Shown: positions 6,636 to 13,035, numbered from the stretch's first letter. The stretch is 13,035 nt of DNA from Clostridia bacterium (GCA_028699795.1 JAQVTZ010000032.1:1-13035); one strand, 5' to 3'. Notes: a model not told the origin generated them from the sequence alone. Numbers and translations: made by a program.

Positions 6636-8012
6636 ATGGCTCAAAAACCGTTGTCCAATGCCAAAATGTATACGGCGTCCTGGACCGAAAAAGACGAGGC
6701 GCTTCTTATCGACCTTTTAAACCGAAAGATTAACGAATTCAGATTCGATATTCGAGAGGCAGAGTCTCCTTACATAAAAGCGCGCCTTCGTGCAAAACGA
6801 AAAGAATACAAGGCGATGCTCGGCAAGGTCATCACAGGAGATTATAACAGCAGTGTGCTCGCTGCCGAGCTTGCCACGGCAAAACTCTCTTTAGGCGCGG
6901 GCGTTCGCAAACAAAACAAAGGCTTAGGCAAATATGCGGACAGTTATGCCGATGTAGATTTCGATTTCAAAAGCTTTTTCGGCAAAACCAGATATTACGG
7001 GGCGGGACTTCCGTTCTTTATGGTGCTAATTTTGGTAATCATGGCGGCATTTATGCTGGTAAGCTTTATTTTGCCCGCCAACACAATAGAGAGCATAGAA
7101 GACAAAATCTCATCCGAAATGAAGTTCTCTCTCACGACAGTTTCTTATATCAGATTAGGCGAAGGCGAAAACGACTTCCGCGTACGCAATAACGGTGATT
7201 GGCCCAAGGGTACTTACCAAACAGAAAACGACAAGCTGGAGTACGGCGAAATTTATGTCGCCCCCGACGAAACCATACCAGAATATGTCTATTTATATCA
7301 AGACCTCAAAATGGTTTCTATCGATATAACAGCGGTCGATATGTTAAAAGCGGTTTTCCGTATGCCGATGTTCAGCCGCAACAGGGTAGACTTCATAGAA
7401 GATTTAGACGAAATGCAAGGCAGAAGTTGGTATTATGTACGCTACATGGATCCCGAAAACCGCCTTAACAGCATGGATATCTCAAGAGATGACAACGGCA
7501 ATTACGACTGGACGGCTATCGTCAGGTTTATTGCCACCAACGGCGCGGTAGTGTGCTTGTGGATTACGGTATTACTTTGCCTCATAGAACTTATTATTTG
7601 TATCGCAAGAATGTTTACTTATACTTCAAGACGCCTGCATGTGATACCGATCCTCATTCTACTATTTGGTCTGCTTACCATGATGATGCCCGCCTTTGCC
7701 GAAATCGGCGCGCTTAACGGCGATAGCGTGTTACAATCGCTTACGGATTACTTTACCGTATACTGGAGCGACTTTATCAACTACGACACCATCTCTATCA
7801 TCATCAATTTGTTGTACCTTATTGTATTGGCCGCAGTGCCTGTCTTGCTTATTATCTTGCCACTGGTGATGCACAACCGCCAATACAAACCCGTTACCTT
7901 TGTGCCCAAAGGCAACAGGCCGCATATCTACGGACCCAACGAAATGCCCGTGAAACCCGGCAAAGTGCCCAAATACGGACTTACCGAAGTCAACCAATAC
8001 CGCAAACGCTGA
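6636..8012 (+). CDS. Unrecognised membrane protein with four helices and a large external domain
   Basis: A 458-residue protein I cannot assign to a family. Its order is: a charged cytoplasmic N-terminal region (1-120) with a helical, coiled-coil-like segment (about 20-65, rich in Lys, Arg and Glu); membrane helix 1 (about 125-147); a hydrophilic domain of about 150 residues (148-300), predicted outside the cell, with many aromatic and acidic residues; helices 2 (303-325), 3 (335-357) and 4 (387-412); and a cytoplasmic tail rich in Pro, Lys and Gly (413-458). The open frame starts at 6543, but ATG at 6636 is chosen because GGGAG lies 6 nt upstream and the promoter's start near 6590 excludes the earlier codons. 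It has its own strong promoter and sits between ychF and cysE, so context says little about its job. No catalytic motif is visible. Confidence 0.8.
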   Translation: MAQKPLSNAKMYTASWTEKDEALLIDLLNRKINEFRFDIREAESPYIKARLRAKRKEYKAMLGKVITGDYNSSVLAAELATAKLSLGAGVRKQNKGLGKYADSYADVDFDFKSFFGKTRYYGAGLPFFMVLILVIMAAFMLVSFILPANTIESIEDKISSEMKFSLTTVSYIRLGEGENDFRVRNNGDWPKGTYQTENDKLEYGEIYVAPDETIPEYVYLYQDLKMVSIDITAVDMLKAVFRMPMFSRNRVDFIEDLDEMQGRSWYYVRYMDPENRLNSMDISRDDNGNYDWTAIVRFIATNGAVVCLWITVLLCLIELIICIARMFTYTSRRLHVIPILILLFGLLTMMMPAFAEIGALNGDSVLQSLTDYFTVYWSDFINYDTISIIINLLYLIVLAAVPVLLIILPLVMHNRQYKPVTFVPKGNRPHIYGPNEMPVKPGKVPKYGLTEVNQYRKR

Positions 8013-8056
8013 TATCAACAAAAACAAACACAAAAACAAAATTTGTTTTTTTTGAG

Positions 8057-8062
8057 TATAAT
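8057..8062 (+). promoter_or_regulatory. Likely -10 box for cysE-cysS transcription
   Basis: A perfect TATAAT lies 78 bp upstream of the cysE start, in an A/T-rich stretch with runs of A and T upstream. No good -35 hexamer sits at the usual spacing (best is AAAACA at 18 bp), so either an activator helps or the call is wrong. The predicted transcript would start near 8069 and include the hairpin at 8081-8105. Confidence 0.42.
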
Positions 8063-8080
8063 AGTTATATAACTCTGCTT

Positions 8081-8105
8081 GTGGAGCGACTTCGTGCCGC
8101 TCCAC
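8081..8105 (+). promoter_or_regulatory. GC-rich hairpin in the cysE leader
   Basis: A perfect 8-bp stem, GTGGAGCG (8081-8088) with CGCTCCAC (8098-8105), has a 9-nt loop. It lies 34 nt before the cysE ATG in an otherwise A/T-rich leader. No T tract follows, so it is not an intrinsic terminator, and the leader is too short and lacks the T-box sequence expected of a cysteine T-box riboswitch. It may protect the 5' end of the mRNA or be a protein-binding site. Confidence 0.5.
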
Positions 8106-8139
8106 TCTGTCAATAACGGCAATATAACAAAGAGGAACT

Positions 8140-8811
8140 ATGTTCGATAATATAAAAAGCGATATCAATGCAGCTCTCGAAAGAGATCCCGCCGCGCGCA
8201 ACAAGTGGGAGGTTTTTCTAACTTATAGCGGCATCAAAGCAATCATTCGTTACCGCATAGCGCATTGGCTCTATGTACGGGGTTGGAGGCTGTTGCCCCG
8301 AATCATTACCGCTCGCGCCAAAACCAAAACAGGAATCGAGATTCATCCTGCCGCGATTATCGGCAAAGGACTGTTTATCGACCACGGTTGCGGTGTCGTC
8401 ATTGGCGAAACCGCCGAAATCGGCGACAATGTAACGCTTTACCAAGGTGTTACCTTGGGCGGCACAGGCAAAGATGTCGGTAAAAGACATCCAACCATAC
8501 ATGACAATGTGATGATATCCGCAGGCGCAAAAATATTAGGCCCCGTTGTGATAGGCGAAGGTTGCAAAGTGGGCGCAGGCTCGGTTGTTCTTAAAGATGT
8601 ACCGCCTCATTGTACAATTGTGGGCGTACCGGGTAGAGTTGTGCGGATGCACGGAGTCCGTTATAACGATATGGACCAAAAACTACCCGACCCTATCTTA
8701 GAGGAGTTTACCCGAATCAATAAGCGCATTACCGAGCTCGAAACCAAATTGGGTATCGAGGCATGCCATTACTCTATTACAAATCAAACAATAGAAGACG
8801 ACGATCAATAA
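8140..8811 (+). CDS. cysE: Serine O-acetyltransferase
   Basis: A 223-residue left-handed beta-helix acetyltransferase that makes O-acetylserine from serine and acetyl-CoA, the first committed step of cysteine synthesis. A short helical N-terminal domain (1-60) is followed by hexapeptide repeats (about 64-165). Comparison with the E. coli enzyme places the catalytic residues at Glu67 (Asp143 in E. coli; Glu is common in Gram-positive enzymes) and His82, in FIDHGCGVVIGETA (79-92). His117 in KRHP matches E. coli His193. The C-terminal region (VVGVPGRVV-like, 161-168, then a charged tail) is where cysteine feedback inhibition usually acts. AGAGG lies 4 nt upstream of the ATG. cysS follows after 12 bp, the same cysE-cysS pairing as in Bacillus, so cysteine supply and tRNA-Cys charging are probably co-expressed. 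Confidence 0.94.
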   Translation: MFDNIKSDINAALERDPAARNKWEVFLTYSGIKAIIRYRIAHWLYVRGWRLLPRIITARAKTKTGIEIHPAAIIGKGLFIDHGCGVVIGETAEIGDNVTLYQGVTLGGTGKDVGKRHPTIHDNVMISAGAKILGPVVIGEGCKVGAGSVVLKDVPPHCTIVGVPGRVVRMHGVRYNDMDQKLPDPILEEFTRINKRITELETKLGIEACHYSITNQTIEDDDQ

Positions 8812-8823
8812 AGGACAAAAACG

Positions 8824-10221
8824 ATGCTAAAACTATATAACACGCTGACACGAAACAAACAAGATTTCAAGCCCATCGGAAAAACGGTTACCATGTATTC
8901 CTGTGGGCCTACCGTGTACAGCTATGCCCATATCGGCAACTTACGCACCTACATTTTTATGGATCTCATCAGACGCGCCCTGCGTTACGAAGGCTATAAG
9001 ATTAAGGGTGTTATCAATATTACCGATGTGGGACACCTCATGGCGGATGGCGACGACGGCGAAGACAAAATGATAAAAGCCAGCCGCGAACAACAAAAAA
9101 CACCGCTCGAAATCGCAGAATTCTATACCCATATATTTATGGAAGACCTTGCGAAACTAAATATAAAATGCCCCGAAATTGTAGCCAAGGCTACAGAACA
9201 TATCGACGATATGATACAATATGTCGTTGCGTTGCAAAAGGCGGGCTTTGCTTATGAGACTTCGGACGGTATCTATTTCGATATCGCCAAATTCTCGGGA
9301 TACGGCAAACTTTCGGGCGCCAATTTAGACGACCAAATCGCAGGGGCGCGCGTCGAAGTCAACAGCGAAAAGAGGCATCCTGCAGATTTCGCGCTCTGGA
9401 AAAAAGCCGACCCTTTACATATCATGCAGTGGGACAGCCCGTGGGGCAAAGGGTATCCCGGATGGCACATCGAATGTTCCGTCATGAGCCAAAAGTATCT
9501 TGGCAAGGTGTTCGATATTCACAGCGGCGGCGTAGACCATATCCCGATTCATCACGAAAACGAAATCGCCCAAAACGAGGCGCTGACGGGCGAACAAAGT
9601 GTCAATTATTGGCTACACGGCGAATTTATGCTGGTAGACGGCGGAAAGATGAGCAAAAGTCTCGGCAATACTTATACCATTGCTCAATTAGAAGAAAGAG
9701 GTTATTCGGCTCTCGATTTTCGTTTTTTCTGCCTAAACGCCAACTATCGCAAAAAACTGAACTTTACCTTCGCTGGATTGGATGCCGCAAAGGTCAGCCG
9801 CGAAAGATTGCTTGCCCAACTAGCCCAACATAAAGCATCCAAGGTTGCGACTCCCATCGATATTCTAGATAAATACCGTACAGAATTTCGGGATGCCGTA
9901 GAGGACGATATCAACATACCTCTTGCTTTAGGCGTACTGTTTACGGCGTTAAGGGAGCCCAAAAGCCAAGATATCTATGCGCTCGCGTTAGAGTTCGATA
10001 AGGTGTTGGGATTGTCGCTGGACAAACTGCCCCAACCCAAAAAAGAAAAAAGCATCAGCCTGCCGAGCGAAGTGGAAGCTCTGGTAGAAGCGCGCACGGA
10101 AGCAAAAAAGAACAAGGATTATGCGACGGCAGACAGCCTGCGCAAACAAATCAACGACATGGGGTACAATCTCTTGGATACGAAAGAAGGCGTTACGGTT
10201 ACGCCCAAAGCAAAAGAATGA
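8824..10221 (+). CDS. cysS: Cysteinyl-tRNA synthetase
   Basis: A 465-residue class I aminoacyl-tRNA synthetase that charges tRNA-Cys. The HIGH-type signature is HIGN (36-39), inside SCGPTVYSYAHIGNLRTY. KMSKS is intact at 275-279. The zinc site that selects cysteine aligns as Cys27, Cys218, His243 and Glu247, with the same spacing as the last three ligands of the E. coli enzyme. The spacing from Cys27 to Cys218 is about ten residues longer than in E. coli. The C-terminal helical domain (about 340-465) includes the VEARTEAKKNKDYATADSLR segment typical of bacterial CysRS. AAAGGA lies 8 nt before the ATG. The stop codon overlaps the start of the next gene by ATGA, which implies translational coupling. 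Confidence 0.96.
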   Translation: MLKLYNTLTRNKQDFKPIGKTVTMYSCGPTVYSYAHIGNLRTYIFMDLIRRALRYEGYKIKGVINITDVGHLMADGDDGEDKMIKASREQQKTPLEIAEFYTHIFMEDLAKLNIKCPEIVAKATEHIDDMIQYVVALQKAGFAYETSDGIYFDIAKFSGYGKLSGANLDDQIAGARVEVNSEKRHPADFALWKKADPLHIMQWDSPWGKGYPGWHIECSVMSQKYLGKVFDIHSGGVDHIPIHHENEIAQNEALTGEQSVNYWLHGEFMLVDGGKMSKSLGNTYTIAQLEERGYSALDFRFFCLNANYRKKLNFTFAGLDAAKVSRERLLAQLAQHKASKVATPIDILDKYRTEFRDAVEDDINIPLALGVLFTALREPKSQDIYALALEFDKVLGLSLDKLPQPKKEKSISLPSEVEALVEARTEAKKNKDYATADSLRKQINDMGYNLLDTKEGVTVTPKAKE

Positions 10222-10901
10222 AATGTCCTCATTGTAATGTCGAAATAGCGTGCAGAACGAAGGTATGCCCCTTGTGCCATGTGCCTTTCAATAATGTGGA
10301 AGGCAAACTAGACGAAGCGCGCAAACTTCCGCGCGCCTTTCCGCATAAAGGAAGAGCGCCGATGTTTTCTACGACAATATTTGACAAGGTTTATTTGGCG
10401 ACAGCATTGTATTTGGCGATTCTCGCGATTGTCGTAGAATTCGTACTTACGGCAAAAGTACAAGGCGCGTTTCTTGTTATCGCGGCGTTATTCTACATCT
10501 ACTTTTCCATTAGATTCACCATCCAAAATTACGGTTACTTCAGCCAAAAGGTGCTAGCGCAAACCTTAATGCTGACTTTGGTTGCGATTATAGGGCGCAA
10601 AGTATTGCCGCGACCTCTCTTTATTTACGAATACTTGTTGCCGTGCCTGTATATGGCGGCGATGCTGGTTATCTCGATATACATACTCATCCGACACAAA
10701 CACCCCCAAAAATATTTGCTTAATCTGCTTTCGATTGCTTTGCTCGGAATGTTGCCGATTATCGTATTACGCTTTACCGATTCCGAATTCCAACTGCTTT
10801 CGTTGCTGACAGCAAGCTTAGGCGCTTTTATCATTCTTATTACGCTGATATCATCCTACGGCAAAATCAAGCAAGAACTGATACGGTTATTTCATACATA
10901 A
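10218..10901 (+). CDS. Zinc-ribbon membrane protein, DUF6320-like
   Basis: A 227-residue protein that starts with a four-cysteine zinc ribbon (CPHC at 3-6 and CPLC at 17-20), then a linker and about six membrane helices (near 57-77, 82-103, 111-129, 138-159, 166-185 and 192-213). The ribbon, the AFPHKGRAP-like linker and the helix count resemble the DUF6320 group of clostridial proteins from memory; I cannot confirm this without a search. No function is known to me. Its ATG overlaps the cysS stop codon (ATGA), so it is probably translated by ribosomes finishing cysS and belongs to the cysE-cysS operon. There is no separate ribosome binding site beyond the A/G-rich end of cysS. Only 4 bp separate its stop from that of the convergent hydrolase gene. 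Confidence 0.8.
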   Translation: MKCPHCNVEIACRTKVCPLCHVPFNNVEGKLDEARKLPRAFPHKGRAPMFSTTIFDKVYLATALYLAILAIVVEFVLTAKVQGAFLVIAALFYIYFSIRFTIQNYGYFSQKVLAQTLMLTLVAIIGRKVLPRPLFIYEYLLPCLYMAAMLVISIYILIRHKHPQKYLLNLLSIALLGMLPIIVLRFTDSEFQLLSLLTASLGAFIILITLISSYGKIKQELIRLFHT

Positions 10902-10905
10902 CATT

Positions 10906-11838
10906 TTAAATATCATACCTTGCAGTCATAACCCCTGTACCGCAAGCGGCTTTTATAAAATCACCGAAAGCGTCGTTGCACGCTTTCGCTTCATTTTTTG
11001 CAAGCTCCATATTCCAAATATGCTTCGAGCGTGACTCTAGAGCGCAAAATTCCCAATAAGGTATTTGGGCGGAAGTGAGCGTTTTAAGTAAGCGCTCCGC
11101 CTGGCCGGGGTATACTTTGTCATCGATACTGTGCGAAAAAAACACAGGGGGAAAGTCGGAATGAATGTAGTCCAAAGGACAGTATGCCCGATAAAAAGGC
11201 GAGTTTTTAAGCGTTTCCTCTTTGAAAACATCGATGCCCGTCAGCGCGTAAACAAAAGCGCTTTGTTTGGCGATTTCGTTTGATTTAGATAAGGCAAAAG
11301 GAATATCGTACATACCGCAAAAACAGGCCAAGCCCCGAAGCGGCTTGCAGTCCGTCGTGATGCCGAGGGCCGCGGCATATGCTTCATCGGTGAGCGCAGA
11401 GCAGCATGCGACTGCCAAAAAAGCGCCCGTACCGTCCCCTCCCATAATTGTATTATTCATATTGAATCCGTACTTTTCAGCGTTATTTTCTGCCCATTGT
11501 AAAGCGGATAAAATTTGACGGATTTGCGCGGGGAAAGGCTCTTTGGGCGCCGTACCATACTCTAAATTAAGAACGGCGCAACCTTTGGATGCAATATAGC
11601 GGCAAAACCCTTTGCGATGCTGTCTGCCTAATCCTACGCTCATGCCGCCGTGTAAAAAGATAAACACGGGCAAGTTACCCAATAGCGTTTTGCGGTATAC
11701 ATCGAGGCGACAAACTTTGCGGTTAGATTCGTCGTAAACAATATTGTTATAATCTCTTACGCCTTCGACGCGGTATTGGTTAAACAAGGGTCGGTAAAAT
11801 GTTCCCTTTAACCTTGCAACGACAGTTTGCAATCCCAT
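10906..11838 (-). CDS. Alpha/beta hydrolase-fold protein lacking the nucleophile serine
   Basis: A 310-residue protein of the hormone-sensitive-lipase-like (hydrolase fold-3) group. The oxyanion-hole motif HGG is present (63-65) and so is the conserved EYGTAPKEPFPAQI segment (93-106). The nucleophile elbow, normally GDSAGG, reads GDGTGA (134-139), so Gly136 (codon GGT) stands where serine is expected. The rest of the triad appears kept: Asp239 or Asp240 (SHSIDDKVYPGQAERL) and His273 (SKHIWNM). No signal peptide is seen, so it is cytoplasmic. AAGGAGT 5 nt upstream of the ATG fixes the start. The family would normally be a carboxylesterase or lipase; with serine missing it may be inactive, work by another mechanism, or bind a ligand. 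It is divergent from the lipid-kinase gene. The fold call is firm; the function is open. Confidence 0.85.
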   Translation of the reverse strand: MGLQTVVARLKGTFYRPLFNQYRVEGVRDYNNIVYDESNRKVCRLDVYRKTLLGNLPVFIFLHGGMSVGLGRQHRKGFCRYIASKGCAVLNLEYGTAPKEPFPAQIRQILSALQWAENNAEKYGFNMNNTIMGGDGTGAFLAVACCSALTDEAYAAALGITTDCKPLRGLACFCGMYDIPFALSKSNEIAKQSAFVYALTGIDVFKEETLKNSPFYRAYCPLDYIHSDFPPVFFSHSIDDKVYPGQAERLLKTLTSAQIPYWEFCALESRSKHIWNMELAKNEAKACNDAFGDFIKAACGTGVMTARYDI

Positions 11839-11884
11839 GGTGTACTCCTTACTCTCGGCATTTCTTTTGCAATATTACTTTTTT

Positions 11885-11890
11885 AGTATA
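11885..11890 (-). promoter_or_regulatory. Possible -10 box for the hydrolase gene
   Basis: On the minus strand TATACT lies 46 bp upstream of the hydrolase ATG. The predicted transcript starts near 11878 and includes the AAGGAGT site. No convincing -35 box is seen at 16-18 bp (AGAACA at 16 bp matches 3/6). Confidence 0.35.
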
Positions 11891-11931
11891 ACATATATGA
11901 TGTTTTTGTTCTTAATATATAATAAATATGA

Positions 11932-11937
11932 TATAAT
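11932..11937 (+). promoter_or_regulatory. -10 box placing transcription start at the lipid-kinase ATG
   Basis: TATAAT ends 7 nt before the ATG at 11945, so the predicted first nucleotide of the transcript is in or next to the start codon. The -35 match is poor (TTCTTA at 17 bp, 3/6). A second TATAAT at 11918-11923 could give a leader of about 15 nt instead. The whole intergenic region is A/T-rich. Confidence 0.45.
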
Positions 11938-11944
11938 TATAACC

Positions 11945-12832
11945 ATGAAATGCTTACTGTTAATCAACGCGTCCAGCGGAAATTCCGATTGGATTGCAGA
12001 AGATAAAGAGCTTCTCACCGCATTGCGTAAAACATACGATACGGTAGACAAAAAGATTTTTACTGCGGAAGACGGTTTTAATATTGCCAGCGAGAGCAAA
12101 GGCTATGATACACTGATACTGTGCGGAGGCGACGGCACTTTCAACTATGCCATCAATGCCCTAAGAGACAGCAATATAGAGCTTATTTATCTTCCTTGCG
12201 GCACTTTTAACGATTGCGCGCACACCTTAAAAAAACTGGACGGAAACAACCCGAAAAAAGGACAATTCCGTTTGGATTTGGGCGAAATAAATGGCAGACT
12301 GTTTTCCTATGTCGCGGCGGCAGGCAGCTTTACTCCCATAGGGTATCTCCCCAAAAACAAATATAAAAAGGCGTTTAAAAGGTTGGTGTACTATTTCTAC
12401 GCTTTCAAAGAATACAAAGTGCACAAAATCCATGCCAAAATGAAAGTGGACGGCAGACTGTTCGAAGACTGCTATACTCTCATTATGGCGGTGAATTCGC
12501 GTTATGTTTTCGGGTTTAGTTTCAACCGTATTTTTCATCTTAACGACGGGAAAGGACAATTGCTGCTCATCAAAGCTCCTAAAGGTCCGTTTGGATTCAT
12601 AAAGTTGTTTTTCTTGTTTTTCAGGGCGTTTTTTGTTGGTTTCGACAGCGAATACGACGGCAAGAATATCAAGTTTCTGTCTTTCAAAAGGTGCATGTTA
12701 CAACTTGAGAAGCCAGTGGAGTTTTGCGTGGACGGCGAAAGATTGTTGAGCGGCAGAGCCAATGAAATCTGGATGCATAAAGAGCGCGGAAGTGTTATTC
12801 TAACGGGCGCAAAAGACTTTTTATCCGAGTAA
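11945..12832 (+). CDS. Diacylglycerol kinase family lipid kinase
   Basis: A 295-residue lipid kinase of the DgkB/YegS type, which phosphorylates a lipid such as diacylglycerol with ATP at the membrane surface. The sequence begins with the usual first strand KCLLLINASSGN (2-13). The nucleotide-binding motif GGDGT is at 61-65, the second family motif LPCGTFNDCAHTL at 83-95, and a late FCVDGERL motif supplies the conserved acidic residues. The open frame starts at 11837, but the extra 36 residues are A/T-rich noise without a ribosome binding site and lie upstream of the -10 box; family alignment also favours ATG at 11945. No Shine-Dalgarno sequence precedes it, so a leaderless mRNA is plausible. 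In Bacillus DgkB recycles diacylglycerol from lipoteichoic acid synthesis; the substrate here is not shown by the sequence. Confidence 0.88.
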   Translation: MKCLLLINASSGNSDWIAEDKELLTALRKTYDTVDKKIFTAEDGFNIASESKGYDTLILCGGDGTFNYAINALRDSNIELIYLPCGTFNDCAHTLKKLDGNNPKKGQFRLDLGEINGRLFSYVAAAGSFTPIGYLPKNKYKKAFKRLVYYFYAFKEYKVHKIHAKMKVDGRLFEDCYTLIMAVNSRYVFGFSFNRIFHLNDGKGQLLLIKAPKGPFGFIKLFFLFFRAFFVGFDSEYDGKNIKFLSFKRCMLQLEKPVEFCVDGERLLSGRANEIWMHKERGSVILTGAKDFLSE

Positions 12833-12865
12833 GAGGCTGTATTTTCCCTCTCATTCATGTTTTTT
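12832..12865 (+). terminator. Weak candidate terminator after the lipid-kinase gene
   Basis: A 5-bp stem AGAGG/CCTCT (12832-12836 and 12847-12851, 10-nt loop) is followed 8 nt later by six T. The short stem and the gap to the T tract make it a poor intrinsic terminator, but it is the only candidate before the rpsF promoter. Confidence 0.28.
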
Positions 12866-12876
12866 GGTAAAAACGC

Positions 12877-12906
12877 TTTACATAGTATATACTTAGATAT
12901 TATAAT
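12877..12906 (+). promoter_or_regulatory. Promoter for the rpsF operon
   Basis: TTTACA (12877-12882, 5/6 match), 18 bp, then a perfect TATAAT (12901-12906). Transcription should start near 12913, giving a leader of about 74 nt before rpsF. Confidence 0.72.
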
Positions 12907-12922
12907 AACATATAGCATTTTA

Positions 12923-12968
12923 TGATGCGCGGCAATAATGCCGATCCTTGCTCCCACGGGAGCCATCA
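12923..12968 (+). promoter_or_regulatory. Structured rpsF leader, candidate autoregulatory site
   Basis: The leader can fold into a three-way junction. A closing stem TGATG/CATCA (12923-12927 with 12964-12968) encloses hairpin A (CGGCA/TGCCG, 12930-12934 with 12939-12943, loop ATAA) and hairpin B (GCTCC/GGAGC, 12950-12954 with 12959-12963, loop CACG). All three stems are perfect and the structure ends 4 nt before the AAAAGGAGG ribosome binding site. Several bacteria have an rpsF leader bound by the S6:S18 protein pair; whether this is the same motif is an inference. Confidence 0.5.
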
Positions 12969-12986
12969 GTCCAAAAGGAGGTATGT

Positions 12987-13035
12987 ATGAACAAATACCA
13001 ATTGTTATTCATCATCGAGAACAGCCTTAGCGAAG
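12987..13035 (+). CDS. rpsF: Ribosomal protein bS6, N-terminal 16 codons (3' end outside window)
   Basis: The first codons read MNKYQLLFIIENSLSE, the standard beginning of bacterial ribosomal protein S6, which sits on the platform of the small subunit together with bS18. A near-perfect AAAAGGAGG site ends 5 nt before this ATG. A nearer ATG at 12983 is out of frame and too close to the ribosome binding site. ssb and rpsR would be expected downstream. The call rests on a short stretch, but the sequence, the strong ribosome binding site and the promoter agree. Confidence 0.85.
   Translation, partial: MNKYQLLFIIENSLSE

Noticed and set aside
8032..8053. A/T-only inverted repeat followed by eight T after the membrane-protein gene, as a terminator
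   Set aside because: The arms are almost entirely A and T with a 1-nt centre, so a stable hairpin is unlikely; it may instead be upstream A/T tracts of the cysE promoter.
8013..8139. Cysteine T-box riboswitch before cysE
   Set aside because: The leader from the -10 box is only about 70 nt and has no recognisable T-box sequence, specifier stem or terminator.
10902..10905. Terminator between the convergent zinc-ribbon and hydrolase genes
   Set aside because: Only 4 bp separate the stops and no hairpin with a T tract is visible on either strand nearby; transcripts may simply read into each other.
11837..11944. N-terminal extension of the lipid kinase frame (36 residues)
   Set aside because: A/T-rich stretch with no ribosome binding site that overlaps the hydrolase start and runs through the -10 boxes; the family begins at KCLLLIN.
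1..13035. Mobile element, CRISPR array, tRNA or phage genes
   Set aside because: No transposase or integrase motifs, no regularly spaced direct repeats, no tRNA-like cloverleaf and no change in gene style were seen by eye on either strand.

Overview
The window looks like a chromosomal segment of an endospore-forming member of the Bacillota, most likely class Clostridia and probably an uncultured gut-type lineage. Three things point there: a YpeB germination-protein fragment at the left edge, a SigH-like sigma factor, and gene neighbours (mrnC, rlmB, sigH, cysE, cysS) that form one block in Bacillus-type genomes. Strong AGGAG-type ribosome binding sites and TATAAT promoters agree. The lineage is an inference. 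Nothing here looks like a phage, transposon, CRISPR array or recent island, and I see no tRNA or rRNA gene.

Left part (1-3478). The 3' end of ypeB runs rightward into a bidirectional terminator. Facing it on the minus strand are an SLC45-like MFS transporter and, 55 bp downstream of that gene, a lipoprotein of unknown function. These two probably form a small transport or envelope operon.

Centre (3530-6515). Back-to-back promoters separate the MFS gene from a rightward information-processing operon: mrnC (23S rRNA maturation), rlmB (23S rRNA 2'-O-methylation), sigH (sigma factor) and ychF (ribosome-associated ATPase). The mrnC start codon falls where its transcript should begin, so it may be leaderless.

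Right of centre (6516-10901). A strong promoter drives an unrecognised four-helix membrane protein. A second promoter with a hairpin leader then precedes cysE, cysS and a zinc-ribbon membrane protein whose start overlaps the cysS stop. cysE supplies O-acetylserine for cysteine synthesis and cysS charges tRNA-Cys. In Bacillus subtilis these two lie directly upstream of mrnC-rlmB-rae1-sigH. Here the block is split and reordered, and rae1 (yacP) is absent from the expected place.

Right end (10906-13035). A minus-strand alpha/beta hydrolase has glycine where the catalytic serine should be. Divergent from it is a diacylglycerol-kinase-family lipid kinase, also possibly leaderless. The window closes with the first 16 codons of rpsF (ribosomal protein bS6), preceded by a good promoter and a leader that can fold into a three-way junction, a candidate autoregulatory site. 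I found no wholly new system. The most useful leads are the serine-less hydrolase, the rpsF leader, the two possible leaderless starts and the reordered cysE/cysS/mrnC/rlmB/sigH cluster.
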